From contig NZ_JARGES010000020.1 in NCBI RefSeq assembly GCF_029210365.1, positions 62,001 to 126,000 of the forward strand: a stretch of DNA of 64,000 nucleotides, read 5' to 3'. This document shows, in pieces, positions 19,476 to 28,698 of this stretch (positions are counted from its first letter, which is position 1; each line of letters begins with the position of its first letter). The translations under genes and the position numbers were made by a program. The stretch is from Mesorhizobium sp. YIM 152430 (lineage in GTDB: Bacteria; Pseudomonadota; Alphaproteobacteria; Rhizobiales; Rhizobiaceae). The notes beneath the pieces are model-generated. The model was given only the letters and a program-made list of their open reading frames with translations. It was not told where the DNA came from and ran no database searches.

Positions 19476-22427
19476 TTATGACCGGTTTCGCCGCGCTACA
19501 TCCCGATCAAGCCATGAAGCGATCTTGTCCGCAAGTGCCTTCGGGCTGACCGGCTTGGGCAGGTAATCGTCCATGCCCGCCGCCAGGCAGCGTTCCCGGT
19601 CGCCCTTGAGGGCGTGCGCCGTGACGCCGATGATAGGCACCGGCGCGTCTTCAGTGGCCATCGCCCGGATCGCGCGCGTCGCCTCGAGGCCGTCCATCAC
19701 CGGCATTGAGACATCCATGAGGATCAGCCGCGCGCCCGTTTCCCGATAGCGTTCCAGCGCCAGCCGGCCATTGGCGACGATGGCGAAATCGAGGCCGATT
19801 TCCTCCAGTATCTGTCGAAAGACGAGTTGGTTGACCTCATTGTCCTCGGCGACGAGGACATCGAGGATGCGCTCTTTCGCCGTGGCTTGAGGCGCGCGCA
19901 ACCGAGCGGCAACCGCCGGCCTCGCCTCGACAACCGGCCCGACAAGGGGCACCACGACGTTCGGCGCGGCGGAGCGGCGGCGCTGGATGGTGTCGACGAG
20001 CGTCTTCAAAAGCACGGCGGAGCGGGCCGGCTTGATCAGTTGCGCCTCGATCGCGAGTTCGCGTCCCGGCGCGCCGGTGACCGCCTGGTCGACCGAACTG
20101 AGGAGCAGGATCGGCGTGCGCGCGATCGCTTCGGTCCGGCGGATGATCCTGGCGGCATCGACGCCCGTCATTTCGGGCATCTGGTAGTCGAGAATGACGC
20201 AATCGACATCGAGGCCCCGCCGTGCCGCCTCGGTCAGGACCGCGATTCCCTCGGTCGCGTTCGTCGCCGCACAGGCGTCGAACTCCCAGCCCTGCATCTG
20301 TTCCAGGAGGATCGACCGGTTGATCGGGTTGTCATCGATGATCAGCACCCGCGCTCCGCGCACGTCGAGCGCGGGGGAGCGCTGCTGCATGTTTTCGTCG
20401 GCATGGGCAAGGTCGATGGTGAACCAGAAGCGCGAGCCCTGCCCTTCCGTGCTCTCGACGTCGATCGCGCCGTCCATCAGCGCGACGAGCCGCGACGAGA
20501 TGGCGAGGCCGAGCCCGGTCCCCTCGTGCCGCCGCGTGGACGACGCATCCACCTGGCTGAACTTCTCGAAAACCAGCGCCAGCTTGTCGGCGGGAATGCC
20601 CATGCCGGTATCGGTTACCGAGATGGTCAGGCGGGTCCCCGTCTCGGACCCCACGCCGCTGACATCGACCAAGACATGGCCGGCGTCGGTGAACTTGACC
20701 GCATTGCCCATCAGATTGGTGACGATCTGGCGAATGCGCCCGCCATCGCCGACGAAACGGCGCTTCAGCCCCGGCTGGAAGCGCACGATCATCTCGAGAT
20801 CCTTCTCCTTGGCGCGCGTCGAGACGAGCGTCGCCACGTCCTCGATCGCCTCGGCGAGGTCGAAGGGCGCGGGATCGAGCGCAAGCTGGCCGGCGTCGAT
20901 CTTGGAGAAGTCGAGAATGTCGTTGATGATCGTCAACAAGGCATTGCCGGATTTGACGATGATGTCGGCGAAGGTCTTCTGCTTGGCGTCGAGATCGGTC
21001 TTCCAGAGAAGCTCGGCCATGCCGAGGACGCCGTTCATCGGCGTCCTGATCTCGTGGCTCATATTGGCGAGGAACTCGGACTTGGCGCGGTCGGCAAGCT
21101 CCGCTTTTTGCTGGGCATCCTCCAGTTCGGCTTCGCGGCGCTTCATCGCGGTGATGTCGAAATAGGAGACGAGCCGGCGTCCGCCCGAAAGCGGCGTCAC
21201 CGAGTAGATCATCGTGCAGCCGTCCGCACGGGTGAATTGGCGCGACTTCACGTCGCCCGAGGCGATTTGCGCGAGACGTTCCTCGACATAGGCCGTCCAG
21301 GCCGCGTCGTCGACATCGTAGATGCCGTTGCGCCGGCTGACCTCCATCATGTGGCGCGCGTGCGAGCCGACGGGAATCTCCTCCGGCTTGGCGTGCCACA
21401 GACGATAATAGGCTTCGTTGATGATCTCCGTGTTGAGATCGGCGTCGAGGACAACGACCCCGAGATCCATCGTGTCGAGCGTGCGGCGCAGATCGGCGGA
21501 CAGGCTTTCAGCACGATCGCGCGCCACCGCCAGTTCGCGCTCGCGCTGCTTGTGGTCGGTGATGTCCGCGACGATGCCGACGCGGTCGCCATTGGCGGTG
21601 ACCTGGTCATGCCGGCGCATCCAGCGCCCAGTCGGCAAGCGGAACTCGACCTCATGGTCGACCAGCGCTTCCCAGCGCGCCACCTGGGCAGCGACCCATT
21701 TCCGCGCATTGCCGCGGGCTTCGGCGACGCCGCCCCGCTCCGCAAGTTCCTGGAAAAGCTCCCTGAAGGTCTTTCCGACCTCCAGCTTGACCATCGAGAA
21801 CTTGTCCTGCAACGCCGTGTTGAAGGCGACCAGCCGATCCTGGTCGTCCCACAGAACGAAACCGTCGGGCAGGGCATCGATGGCGCATTGCAGGCGCCGC
21901 TGCGCCGCCTGCGCTTCGGCCCTGGCGTGTTCGAGATCGGCGTCCCGGGCCATCACGGATGTGATGTCGGTGCAGATGCCGATCGTCCCCCCATCCTCGG
22001 TACGGATTTCGCGATGGATGACGTGCCGTCCGTCGCGAAAGGCAAGCTGCATCTCGAAGCTCGGCCCACTGCGCTGGTCGAGCACATGGGCCTTCAGCGC
22101 GGCCGGATCGGCATCCCCCGTCTCCCAGACCCGGCGCTCGATGGCGGCGTCGAGTAGTTCGCAAAAGCGCACGCCGGGCCGGATGAAGTCGGCGATCGGC
22201 GCGTAGAGCGCGACCATGGCGTCGTTGTAGTGGATGAGGCGGTCGTCGCGGTCATAGTAGCAGAACGCATCGCTCATCACGTTGAGCCCGGCCATCAGCC
22301 GATCGGCGTGCGCGCCCTCGTCGCCATCGCTGGCCGATGCGTGTATTGCGCCCCGCGCCGCCGCATTCGCCAAAACTCCGTCAATTCCCACGAGTATGCC
22401 CCCACATCCCGATGCGGGAACGGACAT
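19476..22427 (-). CDS. PAS-domain hybrid histidine kinase with two receiver domains
   Basis: This protein of about 983 residues contains three PAS-like sensor modules (about 40-170, 185-310, 320-440), a HisKA/HATPase kinase (H458 in NMSHEIRTPMNG; ATP-lid boxes DTGMGIP and GTGLGLAIS) and two receivers (D747 in LDYQMP, D905 in LMDVSMP). No transmembrane segment is evident, so it is probably cytoplasmic. The signal and output partner are unknown. The start at 22427 (MSVPASGCGG) is tentative; the open frame runs upstream through the tRNA-Glu gene, which excludes that part. It sits where rhizobia often carry phoR, but its architecture is unlike PhoR. Confidence 0.85.
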   Translation of the reverse strand: MSVPASGCGGILVGIDGVLANAAARGAIHASASDGDEGAHADRLMAGLNVMSDAFCYYDRDDRLIHYNDAMVALYAPIADFIRPGVRFCELLDAAIERRVWETGDADPAALKAHVLDQRSGPSFEMQLAFRDGRHVIHREIRTEDGGTIGICTDITSVMARDADLEHARAEAQAAQRRLQCAIDALPDGFVLWDDQDRLVAFNTALQDKFSMVKLEVGKTFRELFQELAERGGVAEARGNARKWVAAQVARWEALVDHEVEFRLPTGRWMRRHDQVTANGDRVGIVADITDHKQRERELAVARDRAESLSADLRRTLDTMDLGVVVLDADLNTEIINEAYYRLWHAKPEEIPVGSHARHMMEVSRRNGIYDVDDAAWTAYVEERLAQIASGDVKSRQFTRADGCTMIYSVTPLSGGRRLVSYFDITAMKRREAELEDAQQKAELADRAKSEFLANMSHEIRTPMNGVLGMAELLWKTDLDAKQKTFADIIVKSGNALLTIINDILDFSKIDAGQLALDPAPFDLAEAIEDVATLVSTRAKEKDLEMIVRFQPGLKRRFVGDGGRIRQIVTNLMGNAVKFTDAGHVLVDVSGVGSETGTRLTISVTDTGMGIPADKLALVFEKFSQVDASSTRRHEGTGLGLAISSRLVALMDGAIDVESTEGQGSRFWFTIDLAHADENMQQRSPALDVRGARVLIIDDNPINRSILLEQMQGWEFDACAATNATEGIAVLTEAARRGLDVDCVILDYQMPEMTGVDAARIIRRTEAIARTPILLLSSVDQAVTGAPGRELAIEAQLIKPARSAVLLKTLVDTIQRRRSAAPNVVVPLVGPVVEARPAVAARLRAPQATAKERILDVLVAEDNEVNQLVFRQILEEIGLDFAIVANGRLALERYRETGARLILMDVSMPVMDGLEATRAIRAMATEDAPVPIIGVTAHALKGDRERCLAAGMDDYLPKPVSPKALADKIASWLDRDVARRNRS

Positions 22428-22530
22428 TGCCCGAAAGTCACTTAACGCGACGCTAAAATGTTGAACATGTATGGCGTTCGCACCCGTGCTTATGCGCGCC
22501 AAGCGGAAAACTTTTGATTCGAAGAGGAAG

Positions 22531-22605
22531 TGGTACTCCCAAGGGGAATCGAACCCCTGTTTTCGCCGTGAGAGGGCGACGTCCTGACCGCTAGACGATG
22601 GGAGC
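22531..22605 (-). tRNA. tRNA-Glu (CTC)
   Basis: The 75-nt cloverleaf starts GCTCCCA on the minus strand and pairs with TGGGAGT. The anticodon stem TCGCC/GGCGA encloses the loop CTCTCAC with anticodon CTC, and the T arm is GGGGTTCGATTCCCC. The 3' CCA is encoded. Confidence 0.95.
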
Positions 22606-22672
22606 GTCCAAGTCGCCCATATAGAAGCGAATCCGCGCGAAGGCAACCAGGGGCGACGCGACTTTTTCCGAC

Positions 22673-23065
22673 CTACGGTCGGGCAGGCTGGATCAGATCG
22701 AAGAGATTGCCATAGCAGTCCGCAAAGACTGCGACCTTGCCATACGATTCATTGCGCGGTTCCTCACGAAAGTCGACGCCGCGCGCCTTCATCGCCGCAT
22801 GGTCGACGTCGAAATCGTCGGTTTCGATGAAGAATCCGACGCGGCCGCCTGTCTGGCCGCCAATAGCCGCACGCTGGACCTCTCCATCCGCCTGCGCGAG
22901 CAGGAAGTGGCACCCGCCGCCCGTCGGGCCGACCCGCACCCAGCGCTTGCCTGCGCCGAGCGCGGTGTCCTCGAAGAGCGTGAAACCGATGACCCGGACG
23001 TAATGTGCGATCGCCTCGTCGTATTCGTCGACCACGAGCGTGACAGTGGCGAGGCGCTGCACCAT
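22673..23065 (-). CDS. VOC family (glyoxalase-like) protein
   Basis: This 130-residue protein forms a single vicinal-oxygen-chelate domain with two beta-alpha-beta-beta-beta repeats: the first from RLATVTLVVDEYDEAI, the second from VGFFIETDDFD to DCYGNLFDLIQP. Members bind metal and catalyse varied reactions such as lyases, dioxygenases or resistance proteins, so the substrate cannot be named. The ATG overlaps the stop of the upstream DUF6476 gene by one base (TAATG), so they are translationally coupled. The long frame that continues upstream is antisense to the rluD-like gene and is not coding. Confidence 0.82.
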   Translation of the reverse strand: MVQRLATVTLVVDEYDEAIAHYVRVIGFTLFEDTALGAGKRWVRVGPTGGGCHFLLAQADGEVQRAAIGGQTGGRVGFFIETDDFDVDHAAMKARGVDFREEPRNESYGKVAVFADCYGNLFDLIQPARP

Positions 23066-23451
23066 TAGTCGTCGACGAGCGCGAAGCGCGCGATGATGCG
23101 GGCCGAACCGATGTCGTAGACGACGATCTCTCGTGCGCCGGCCGTTTCGATGAGAAGCGTCAGTCTGCCCCCGGCCAGCGATTGCGACAGGACGCTTGCC
23201 CCTGCCGGCAATGCGATCTGGCCGGTGATCGTGCTGCCTTCGGGCGGCAGCGGCAGACCGGCCAGCGCCTCTTCGGTTGAGGCTTCCGTCGAGACGGCCC
23301 GGTAGACAAGCGCGCCGACCACCGCCATAAGGGCCAGGAACAGAATTCCCAGATTGATGACCACGAAGCGCATCAGCTTGGCGCGCACCTTTTCGACGGC
23401 CGGGTCGAGCGGTTCGTCCGGGTCGATTTGCTGGGGTGCGCGCTCGGTCAT
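23065..23451 (-). CDS. DUF6476 family single-pass membrane protein
   Basis: This 128-residue protein has one transmembrane helix at about residues 29-52 (VVINLGILFLALMAVVGAL) after a charged N-terminus, and a C-terminal domain that is probably periplasmic. It resembles the small rhizobial DUF6476 family found divergent from a large-subunit pseudouridine synthase gene, as here. The function is unknown. It is the first gene of a two-gene unit with the VOC gene, and its start is 25 bp from the rluD-like start. Confidence 0.75.
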   Translation of the reverse strand: MTERAPQQIDPDEPLDPAVEKVRAKLMRFVVINLGILFLALMAVVGALVYRAVSTEASTEEALAGLPLPPEGSTITGQIALPAGASVLSQSLAGGRLTLLIETAGAREIVVYDIGSARIIARFALVDD

Positions 23452-23476
23452 GGAAAAATCCGTTGGTTACTGCGAA

Positions 23477-24517
23477 ATGAGCGTCCCTGATACCGAAGCC
23501 ACCGTCGGTTTGAAAGCCTTCCCTGTCGGCGAGGATGCCGCAGGCACGCGCCTCGATCAGTGGCTGGCGGCAAAGACCGCGCCGGACTTGTCGCGCAACC
23601 GCGTCCAGGCGATCATCCGGGGCGGTGATGTCCGGATCGACGGCAAGGTCGTGCGGGAACCCAAGGCCAGGCTCGTCGCCGGCACTGTCGTCACGCTGGG
23701 AATGCCGGAGCCCGAACCGGCAGAACCGGAGGCGGAGACGATCGATCTTGCGATCCTGTTCGAGGACGAAGACCTGATCGTCATCGACAAGCCGGCGGGC
23801 CTTGTCGTCCATCCCGGTGCCGGCAACTGGACCGGAACGCTCGTCAACGCGCTGATTCATCATTGCGACCTCTCGCTTTCGGGCATCGGCGGCGTGCGCC
23901 GACCAGGCATCGTCCACCGTCTCGACAAGGAGACGAGTGGCGTCCTCGTGGTTGCGAAGAACGATTTGGCCCATCGCGCGCTGTCCGACGCCTTTGCCGA
24001 TCATGGGCGAACCGGCGATCTGGAACGCGCCTATCACGCCGTTCTCTGGGGCGTACTTCCGCGACGAGCAGGCATCGTCGACGCCCCGCTCGGCCGCTCC
24101 GGCACCGATCGCACCAAGCGCGCCGTCGTTCCCGAAGGCCGCCCCGATGCCCGCCATGCGGTAACGCACTACCAGATCGTCGAGAAATTCGGCCCCAAGG
24201 CCGACGCGACCGCCTTCGCCTCGCTGGTCGAATGCCGGCTGGAGACAGGGCGCACCCACCAGATCCGCGTCCATATGGCTCATGTCGGCCATCCGCTGAT
24301 CGGCGACCAGACCTATGGCCGGGCTTTCAAGACCAAGGCGAATAAACTCCCCGACGACCTCAAGTTTGTCGTCGGAGAATTCCCGCGCCAGGCCCTCCAC
24401 GCGCGCCTCTTGCAGTTCCGCCACCCACGCAGCGGCGAAATCCTGCGTTTCGAGGCGCCCTACCCGCCCGACTTTGCGGAACTTGTCGAAGCCTTGCGCC
24501 GTTTGCCATTCGAATGA
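23477..24517 (+). CDS. rluD: RluA/RluD family 23S rRNA pseudouridine synthase
   Basis: This 346-residue protein has an N-terminal S4 RNA-binding domain (SRNRVQAIIRGGDVRIDG) and the RluA catalytic motif HRLDKETSGVLV with the nucleophilic Asp. Further motifs are ETGRTHQIRVHMAH and HPLIGDQTYG. It isomerises uridines in large-subunit rRNA. The assignment to RluD rather than RluC rests on length and the S4 domain. The start at 23477 is preferred; an in-frame ATG at 23450 overlaps the divergent gene. It is upstream of rpoH, as in other rhizobia. Confidence 0.88.
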   Translation: MSVPDTEATVGLKAFPVGEDAAGTRLDQWLAAKTAPDLSRNRVQAIIRGGDVRIDGKVVREPKARLVAGTVVTLGMPEPEPAEPEAETIDLAILFEDEDLIVIDKPAGLVVHPGAGNWTGTLVNALIHHCDLSLSGIGGVRRPGIVHRLDKETSGVLVVAKNDLAHRALSDAFADHGRTGDLERAYHAVLWGVLPRRAGIVDAPLGRSGTDRTKRAVVPEGRPDARHAVTHYQIVEKFGPKADATAFASLVECRLETGRTHQIRVHMAHVGHPLIGDQTYGRAFKTKANKLPDDLKFVVGEFPRQALHARLLQFRHPRSGEILRFEAPYPPDFAELVEALRRLPFE

Positions 24518-24533
24518 CGAAATCCTGAATGAA

Positions 24534-24560
24534 CTTGTTCACTTGGAGGCGACGCTATGT
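24534..24560 (+). promoter_or_regulatory. Candidate RpoH (sigma-32) promoter upstream of rpoH
   Basis: CTTG (24534-24537) and CTATGT (24555-24560) are separated by 17 bp, matching the alphaproteobacterial RpoH consensus CTTG-N17/18-CYTATNT. It lies 133 bp before the rpoH start, so rpoH may be autoregulated. Confidence 0.5.
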
Positions 24561-24692
24561 TTCAGGGCGAAATGTGCCGTGCAATTCGTCCATGCGATCC
24601 CTATATTACCGACATGGCGCAACAGGCCCGCGGCGCTGCGCCACCTGCCCGCCGCAAGCGGGGGCAGGCCGATTTGAGAGAAGGGGTGCTTT

Positions 24693-25601
24693 ATGGCCCA
24701 GACACTACCAAGCATTGCGACCGGAGAGGGAGGTCTTTCCCGCTATCTTGAGGAAATCCGACGCTTTCCAATGTTGCAGCCGCAGGAAGAGTACATGCTC
24801 GCCAAGCGGTATCTCGAGCATGACGACACGGCGGCCGCCCACAAGATGGTGACGAGCCATCTTCGTCTCGTCGCGAAGATCGCGATGGGCTATCGCGGCT
24901 ACGGGCTGCCGATCGGCGAGGTGATTTCCGAAGGAAATGTCGGCCTGATGCAGGCCGTCAAGAAGTTCGAGCCGGAGCGCGGTTTCCGCCTCGCCACCTA
25001 TGCGATGTGGTGGATCAAGGCGTCGATTCAGGAATATATCCTGCGCTCGTGGAGCCTCGTGAAGATGGGCACCACGGCCAACCAGAAGCGGCTGTTCTTC
25101 AATCTGCGCAAGGTGAAGGGCAAGATCCAGGCGCTTGACGAAGGCGACCTGAAGCCCGAACACATCACCGAGATCGCGACGCGCCTCAACGTTTCCGAGG
25201 AAGAAGTCGTGTCGATGAATCGTCGGCTTTCGGGTGACGCCTCGCTGAACGCACCCATCCGCGCGACGGAAGGCGAATCCGGTGAATGGCAGGACTGGCT
25301 GGTGGACGACCACGAAAGCCAGGAAGAGATGCTCGTCCAGCAGGATGAACTCGAAAGCCGCCGCTCGCTGCTCAGCGATGCGATGGGCGTCCTCAACGAA
25401 CGTGAACGGCGCATCTTCGAGGCGCGCAGGCTCGCGGAAGACCCGATGACGCTGGAAGAGCTTTCCGGCGAGTTCGACATCAGCCGCGAGCGCGTTCGCC
25501 AGATCGAGGTGCGTGCGTTCGAAAAGGTTCAGGACGCGGTCAAGGCGGCAGCGCGGCGTCAGGCCCAGTCCTTGCGCACCATCGACGCCGACGCGCGCTG
25601 A
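24693..25601 (+). CDS. rpoH: RNA polymerase heat-shock sigma factor RpoH
   Basis: This 302-residue sigma-70-family protein of the sigma-32 class has region 2 (GYRGYGLPIGEVISEGNVGLM and FRLATYAMWWIKASIQEY), the RpoH box NQKRLFFNLRKVK, and region 4 with the helix-turn-helix LSGEFDISRERVRQIE. It directs transcription of chaperone and protease genes on heat shock. The annotated start has GAGAAGGGGTGC upstream. An RpoH-type promoter lies in the 175-bp gap after rluD. Hyphomicrobiales often have two rpoH genes; I cannot tell which paralogue this is. Confidence 0.95.
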   Translation: MAQTLPSIATGEGGLSRYLEEIRRFPMLQPQEEYMLAKRYLEHDDTAAAHKMVTSHLRLVAKIAMGYRGYGLPIGEVISEGNVGLMQAVKKFEPERGFRLATYAMWWIKASIQEYILRSWSLVKMGTTANQKRLFFNLRKVKGKIQALDEGDLKPEHITEIATRLNVSEEEVVSMNRRLSGDASLNAPIRATEGESGEWQDWLVDDHESQEEMLVQQDELESRRSLLSDAMGVLNERERRIFEARRLAEDPMTLEELSGEFDISRERVRQIEVRAFEKVQDAVKAAARRQAQSLRTIDADAR

Positions 25602-25639
25602 CCGATAAGGCGGACGGATAAACGGCAGAACACCCGCCA

Positions 25640-25667
25640 AAAGGGGCCGGCTACGGGCGGCCCCTTT
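25640..25667 (+). terminator. Terminator hairpin after rpoH
   Basis: AAAGGGGCC (25640-25648) pairs exactly with GGCCCCTTT (25659-25667) around a 10-nt loop. The downstream U-tract is short, so termination may be partial. Confidence 0.7.
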
Positions 25668-25737
25668 GCGTTGCGCCTGCTCCAGAAGCGACGCAAACAA
25701 TCCTCTTGACGCCGTGCGGGGGAAGGAATATCGCCGT

Positions 25738-25785
25738 CAGTGGGCCACCCCTCCCCAACGAGGGGCCAGCTATCTGGAAGGATAG
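25738..25785 (+). promoter_or_regulatory. Candidate serC leader RNA motif
   Basis: The short serC leader can form CCCCTC (25748-25753) pairing with GAGGGG (25760-25765) and a second hairpin CCAG (25766-25769) with CTGG (25774-25777), ending at the ribosome site. This placement resembles the serC RNA motif reported from alphaproteobacteria, whose ligand is not known to me. Confidence 0.55.
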
Positions 25786-25789
25786 AACC

Positions 25790-26992
25790 ATGACGACGAC
25801 CAATTCCACGCCCGCAATCCGTGCGGCGTCCAAGCCGGAAGTGCGTCCGGCAAATCCCAATTTCTCCTCAGGTCCCTGCTCGAAGCGTCCCGGCTGGTCG
25901 CTCGATGTGCTCGCCGATGCCCCGCTTGGCCGCTCGCATCGCGCCAAGATCGGCAAGACGAAGCTGCAACAGGCCATCGACCTGACTCGCGAAGTCCTCC
26001 AGGTGCCCGCCGACTATCGCATCGGCATCGTGCCGGCTTCCGACACCGGAGCCGTCGAGATGGCGCTCTGGTCGCTGCTCGGCGAGCGCGGCGTCGACAT
26101 GGTCGCCTGGGAATCGTTCGGCTCGGGCTGGATCACGGACGTATTGAAGCAGCTCAAGCTCGACGATGCGCGCAAGATCGAGGCGCCTTATGGCGCGCTG
26201 CCAGACCTTTCGCAGATCGACTTCGACCGCGACGTTGTCTTCACCTGGAACGGCACCACTTCCGGCGTGCGCGTGCCGAACGGCGATTTCATCCCGTCCG
26301 ACCGCGCCGGTCTGACGATCTGCGATGCGACGTCCGCCGCCTTTGCACAGCGTCTCGACTTTTCCAAGCTCGATGTCGTCACCTTCTCCTGGCAGAAGGT
26401 GCTCGGCGGCGAGGCCGCGCACGGGATGCTGATCCTGTCGCCGCGTGCCGTCGCCCGGCTCGAAAGCTACAAGCCGGCCTGGCCGCTGCCGAAGATCTTC
26501 CGCCTGACCTCGGGCGGCAAGCTGATCGAGGGCATCTTCAAGGGCGAGACGATCAACACGCCGTCCATGCTGTGCGTCGAAGACTATATCGACGCGCTGC
26601 AATGGGCGCAGTCGGTCGGCGGGCTCGACGGGCTCGTCGCGCGCGCCGATGCAAATTTCAAGGTGCTCGACGACTTTGTTGCCGGCTCGCAATGGGCCGG
26701 ACATCTGGCGGTCGTGCCGGAGACCCGCTCGAACACGTCGGTCTGCCTGTCGATCGTCGATTCCGAGTTCACCGCGCTTTCCGATGATGCGCAGCAGGCT
26801 TTCGCCAAGGCGATGGTCTCGGCGCTCGAAAAGGAAGGCGTCGCCTTCGACATCGGCGCCTATCGCGACGCGCCTGCCGGCCTGCGGATCTGGGCGGGTG
26901 CGACCGTCGAGACCGCCGATCTTCAAAAGCTGACGCCATGGCTCGACTGGGCCTTCGCCTCGCAGAAGGCCGCGCTGAAGGCGGCTGCCTGA
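25790..26992 (+). CDS. serC: Phosphoserine aminotransferase
   Basis: This 400-residue class V aminotransferase has the PLP-lysine segment [11 protein letters not shown] and the N-terminal [15 protein letters not shown] typical of the long alphaproteobacterial SerC branch. It makes phosphoserine from 3-phosphohydroxypyruvate and glutamate. The start at 25790 has GGAAGGA upstream. serA follows after 66 bp, so the two form a serine-synthesis operon with the steps transcribed in reverse order. Confidence 0.95.
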   Translation: MTTTNSTPAIRAASKPEVRPANPNFSSGPCSKRPGWSLDVLADAPLGRSHRAKIGKTKLQQAIDLTREVLQVPADYRIGIVPASDTGAVEMALWSLLGERGVDMVAWESFGSGWITDVLKQLKLDDARKIEAPYGALPDLSQIDFDRDVVFTWNGTTSGVRVPNGDFIPSDRAGLTICDATSAAFAQRLDFSKLDVVTFSWQKVLGGEAAHGMLILSPRAVARLESYKPAWPLPKIFRLTSGGKLIEGIFKGETINTPSMLCVEDYIDALQWAQSVGGLDGLVARADANFKVLDDFVAGSQWAGHLAVVPETRSNTSVCLSIVDSEFTALSDDAQQAFAKAMVSALEKEGVAFDIGAYRDAPAGLRIWAGATVETADLQKLTPWLDWAFASQKAALKAAA

Positions 26993-27000
26993 AATTTTCA

Positions 27001-27021
27001 GGAAGCTGCCAAGCGGCTTCC
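27001..27021 (+). repeat. Small hairpin between serC and serA
   Basis: GGAAGC (27001-27006) and GCTTCC (27016-27021) flank a 9-nt loop in the 66-bp serC-serA gap. There is a short T-run nearby (CTTTCCCC). It could be an attenuating or message-stabilising element; weak support. Confidence 0.35.
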
Positions 27022-27058
27022 GCTTTCCCCATCTCGCATCATTTCAAGGAGGCCAGCC

Positions 27059-28657
27059 ATGGCGCCCCGCGTACTCGTATCCGACAAGCTTTCGCCCACC
27101 GCCGTCCAGATCTTCAAGGATCGCGGCGTCGAGGTCGACTATCTGCCCGATCTGGGCAAGGACAAGGAAAAGCTGCACGAAGTCATCGGCCAGTATGACG
27201 GCCTCGCCATCCGCTCTGCGACAAAGGTCACCGAGAAGCTGATCGCCGCCGCGACCAATCTCAAGGTCGTCGGACGCGCGGGCATCGGCGTCGACAATGT
27301 CGACATCCCTGCCGCCTCGCGGCGCGGCATCATCGTGATGAACACGCCCTTCGGCAATTCGATCACGACAGCCGAACACGCAATCGCGCTGATGTTCGCG
27401 GTTGCCCGGCAGCTGCCGGAGGCGAATGCCTCGACCCATGCCGGCAAGTGGGAGAAGAACCGCTTCATGGGCGTCGAGATCACCGGCAAGACGCTGGGCG
27501 TCATCGGCTGCGGCAATATCGGCTCCATCGTCGCCATGCGCGGCGTCGGCCTGAAGATGCATGTCATCGCCTTCGATCCGTTCCTCTCGGAAGGCCGGGC
27601 GCAGGAACTGGGCGTGGAGAAGGTCGAACTCGACGAAATCTTCGCCCGCTCCGACTTCATCACGCTGCACACGCCGATGACCGACAAGACGCGGGGCATC
27701 ATCGACAGGCAAGCGCTGGCGAAGATGAAAGACGGCGTCAGGATCATCAACTGCGCACGCGGCGGCCTGATCGTCGAGGCCGACCTGATCGAGGCGTTGA
27801 AATCCGGCAAGGTCGCCGGCGCCGGCATCGACGTCTTCGAGGTCGAGCCTGCGACCGAAAGTCCGCTTTTCGGCATGGAGAACGTCGTCGTGACACCGCA
27901 TCTGGGCGCCGCGACCTCCGAAGCGCAGGAGAATGTCGCGCTCCAGGTCGCCGAGCAGATGGCGGACTATCTCGTCAAGGGCGCGGTTTCGAACGCCATC
28001 AACATGCCCTCGATCACGGCCGAGGAAGCGCCGCGGCTCAAGCCCTTCATCAAGCTTGCCGAGGTGCTGGGGGCCTTCGTCGGCCAGGTGACCGAAGAGC
28101 CGATCCAGGAAGTCGAAATCCTGTTCGACGGCAATACGGCGGCGATGAACACGCGCGCTCTGGTCTCGGCAGCGCTGGCCGGGCTGATCCGGCCGCAGGT
28201 TGCCGACGTCAACATGGTCTCAGCGCCGATCATGGCGAAGGAACGCGGCATCGTCCTCTCCGAGGTGCGTCGCGACAAGTCGGGCGTCTTCGACGGCTAT
28301 ATCCGTCTCAACGTGACGACCAGGACCAAGACGCGCTCGATCGCCGGCACCTGCTTTTCGGACGGCAAGCCGCGCTTCATCCAGATCAAGGGCATCAATC
28401 TGGACGCGGAAGTGGGCGAGCACATGCTTTACACCACAAATGCCGATGCACCCGGCATCATCGGCCTTCTCGGCACCGTCTGCGGCACCAACGGCGTCAA
28501 CATCGCCAATTTCCAGCTCGGTCGAAACCGGCCGGGGGGCGATGCCATCGCGCTCCTCTATCTCGATGCGCCTTTCCCGGAAAAGGTGCTGGAAGAAGTT
28601 CGCTCTCATCCGGCCATCGAATCGGCCAAGCCGCTTCAGTTCGACATTGCGGGCTGA
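27059..28657 (+). CDS. serA: D-3-phosphoglycerate dehydrogenase
   Basis: This 532-residue enzyme is a long-form SerA. Residues 1-310 form the catalytic and NAD-binding domains (GVIGCGNIGSIVA; NCARGGLIVE; VTPHLGAATSEAQENVA with the catalytic His). They are followed by an intervening ASB-like domain and a C-terminal ACT domain from about residue 455 (NADAPGIIGLLGTV). It oxidises 3-phosphoglycerate in the first step of serine synthesis, and the ACT domain usually senses serine. AAGGAGG precedes the ATG. A strong hairpin follows the stop. Confidence 0.96.
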   Translation: MAPRVLVSDKLSPTAVQIFKDRGVEVDYLPDLGKDKEKLHEVIGQYDGLAIRSATKVTEKLIAAATNLKVVGRAGIGVDNVDIPAASRRGIIVMNTPFGNSITTAEHAIALMFAVARQLPEANASTHAGKWEKNRFMGVEITGKTLGVIGCGNIGSIVAMRGVGLKMHVIAFDPFLSEGRAQELGVEKVELDEIFARSDFITLHTPMTDKTRGIIDRQALAKMKDGVRIINCARGGLIVEADLIEALKSGKVAGAGIDVFEVEPATESPLFGMENVVVTPHLGAATSEAQENVALQVAEQMADYLVKGAVSNAINMPSITAEEAPRLKPFIKLAEVLGAFVGQVTEEPIQEVEILFDGNTAAMNTRALVSAALAGLIRPQVADVNMVSAPIMAKERGIVLSEVRRDKSGVFDGYIRLNVTTRTKTRSIAGTCFSDGKPRFIQIKGINLDAEVGEHMLYTTNADAPGIIGLLGTVCGTNGVNIANFQLGRNRPGGDAIALLYLDAPFPEKVLEEVRSHPAIESAKPLQFDIAG

Positions 28658-28670
28658 ACAGGTCCGTCTC

Positions 28671-28698
28671 GAAAGGCGCGGATCGCTCCGCGCCTTTC
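28671..28698 (+). terminator. Terminator hairpin after serA
   Basis: GAAAGGCGCGGA (28671-28682) and TCCGCGCCTTTC (28687-28698) form a perfect 12-bp stem with a TCGC loop, followed by TCATATTTTG. It ends serC-serA and abuts the stop of the convergent DUF4112 gene. Confidence 0.8.

Noticed and set aside
19206-19549. Small plus-strand frames in the pstS-kinase gap
   Set aside because: Low-complexity polar peptides without a ribosome site or family match; they run into the kinase gene.
22428-22646. N-terminal extension of the hybrid kinase
   Set aside because: The extension would read through the tRNA-Glu gene and shows no domain.
22673-24424. A 583-codon frame on the minus strand covering the VOC gene and beyond
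   Set aside because: Only the last 130 codons match a family; the rest is antisense to the rluD-like gene and has no family signal.
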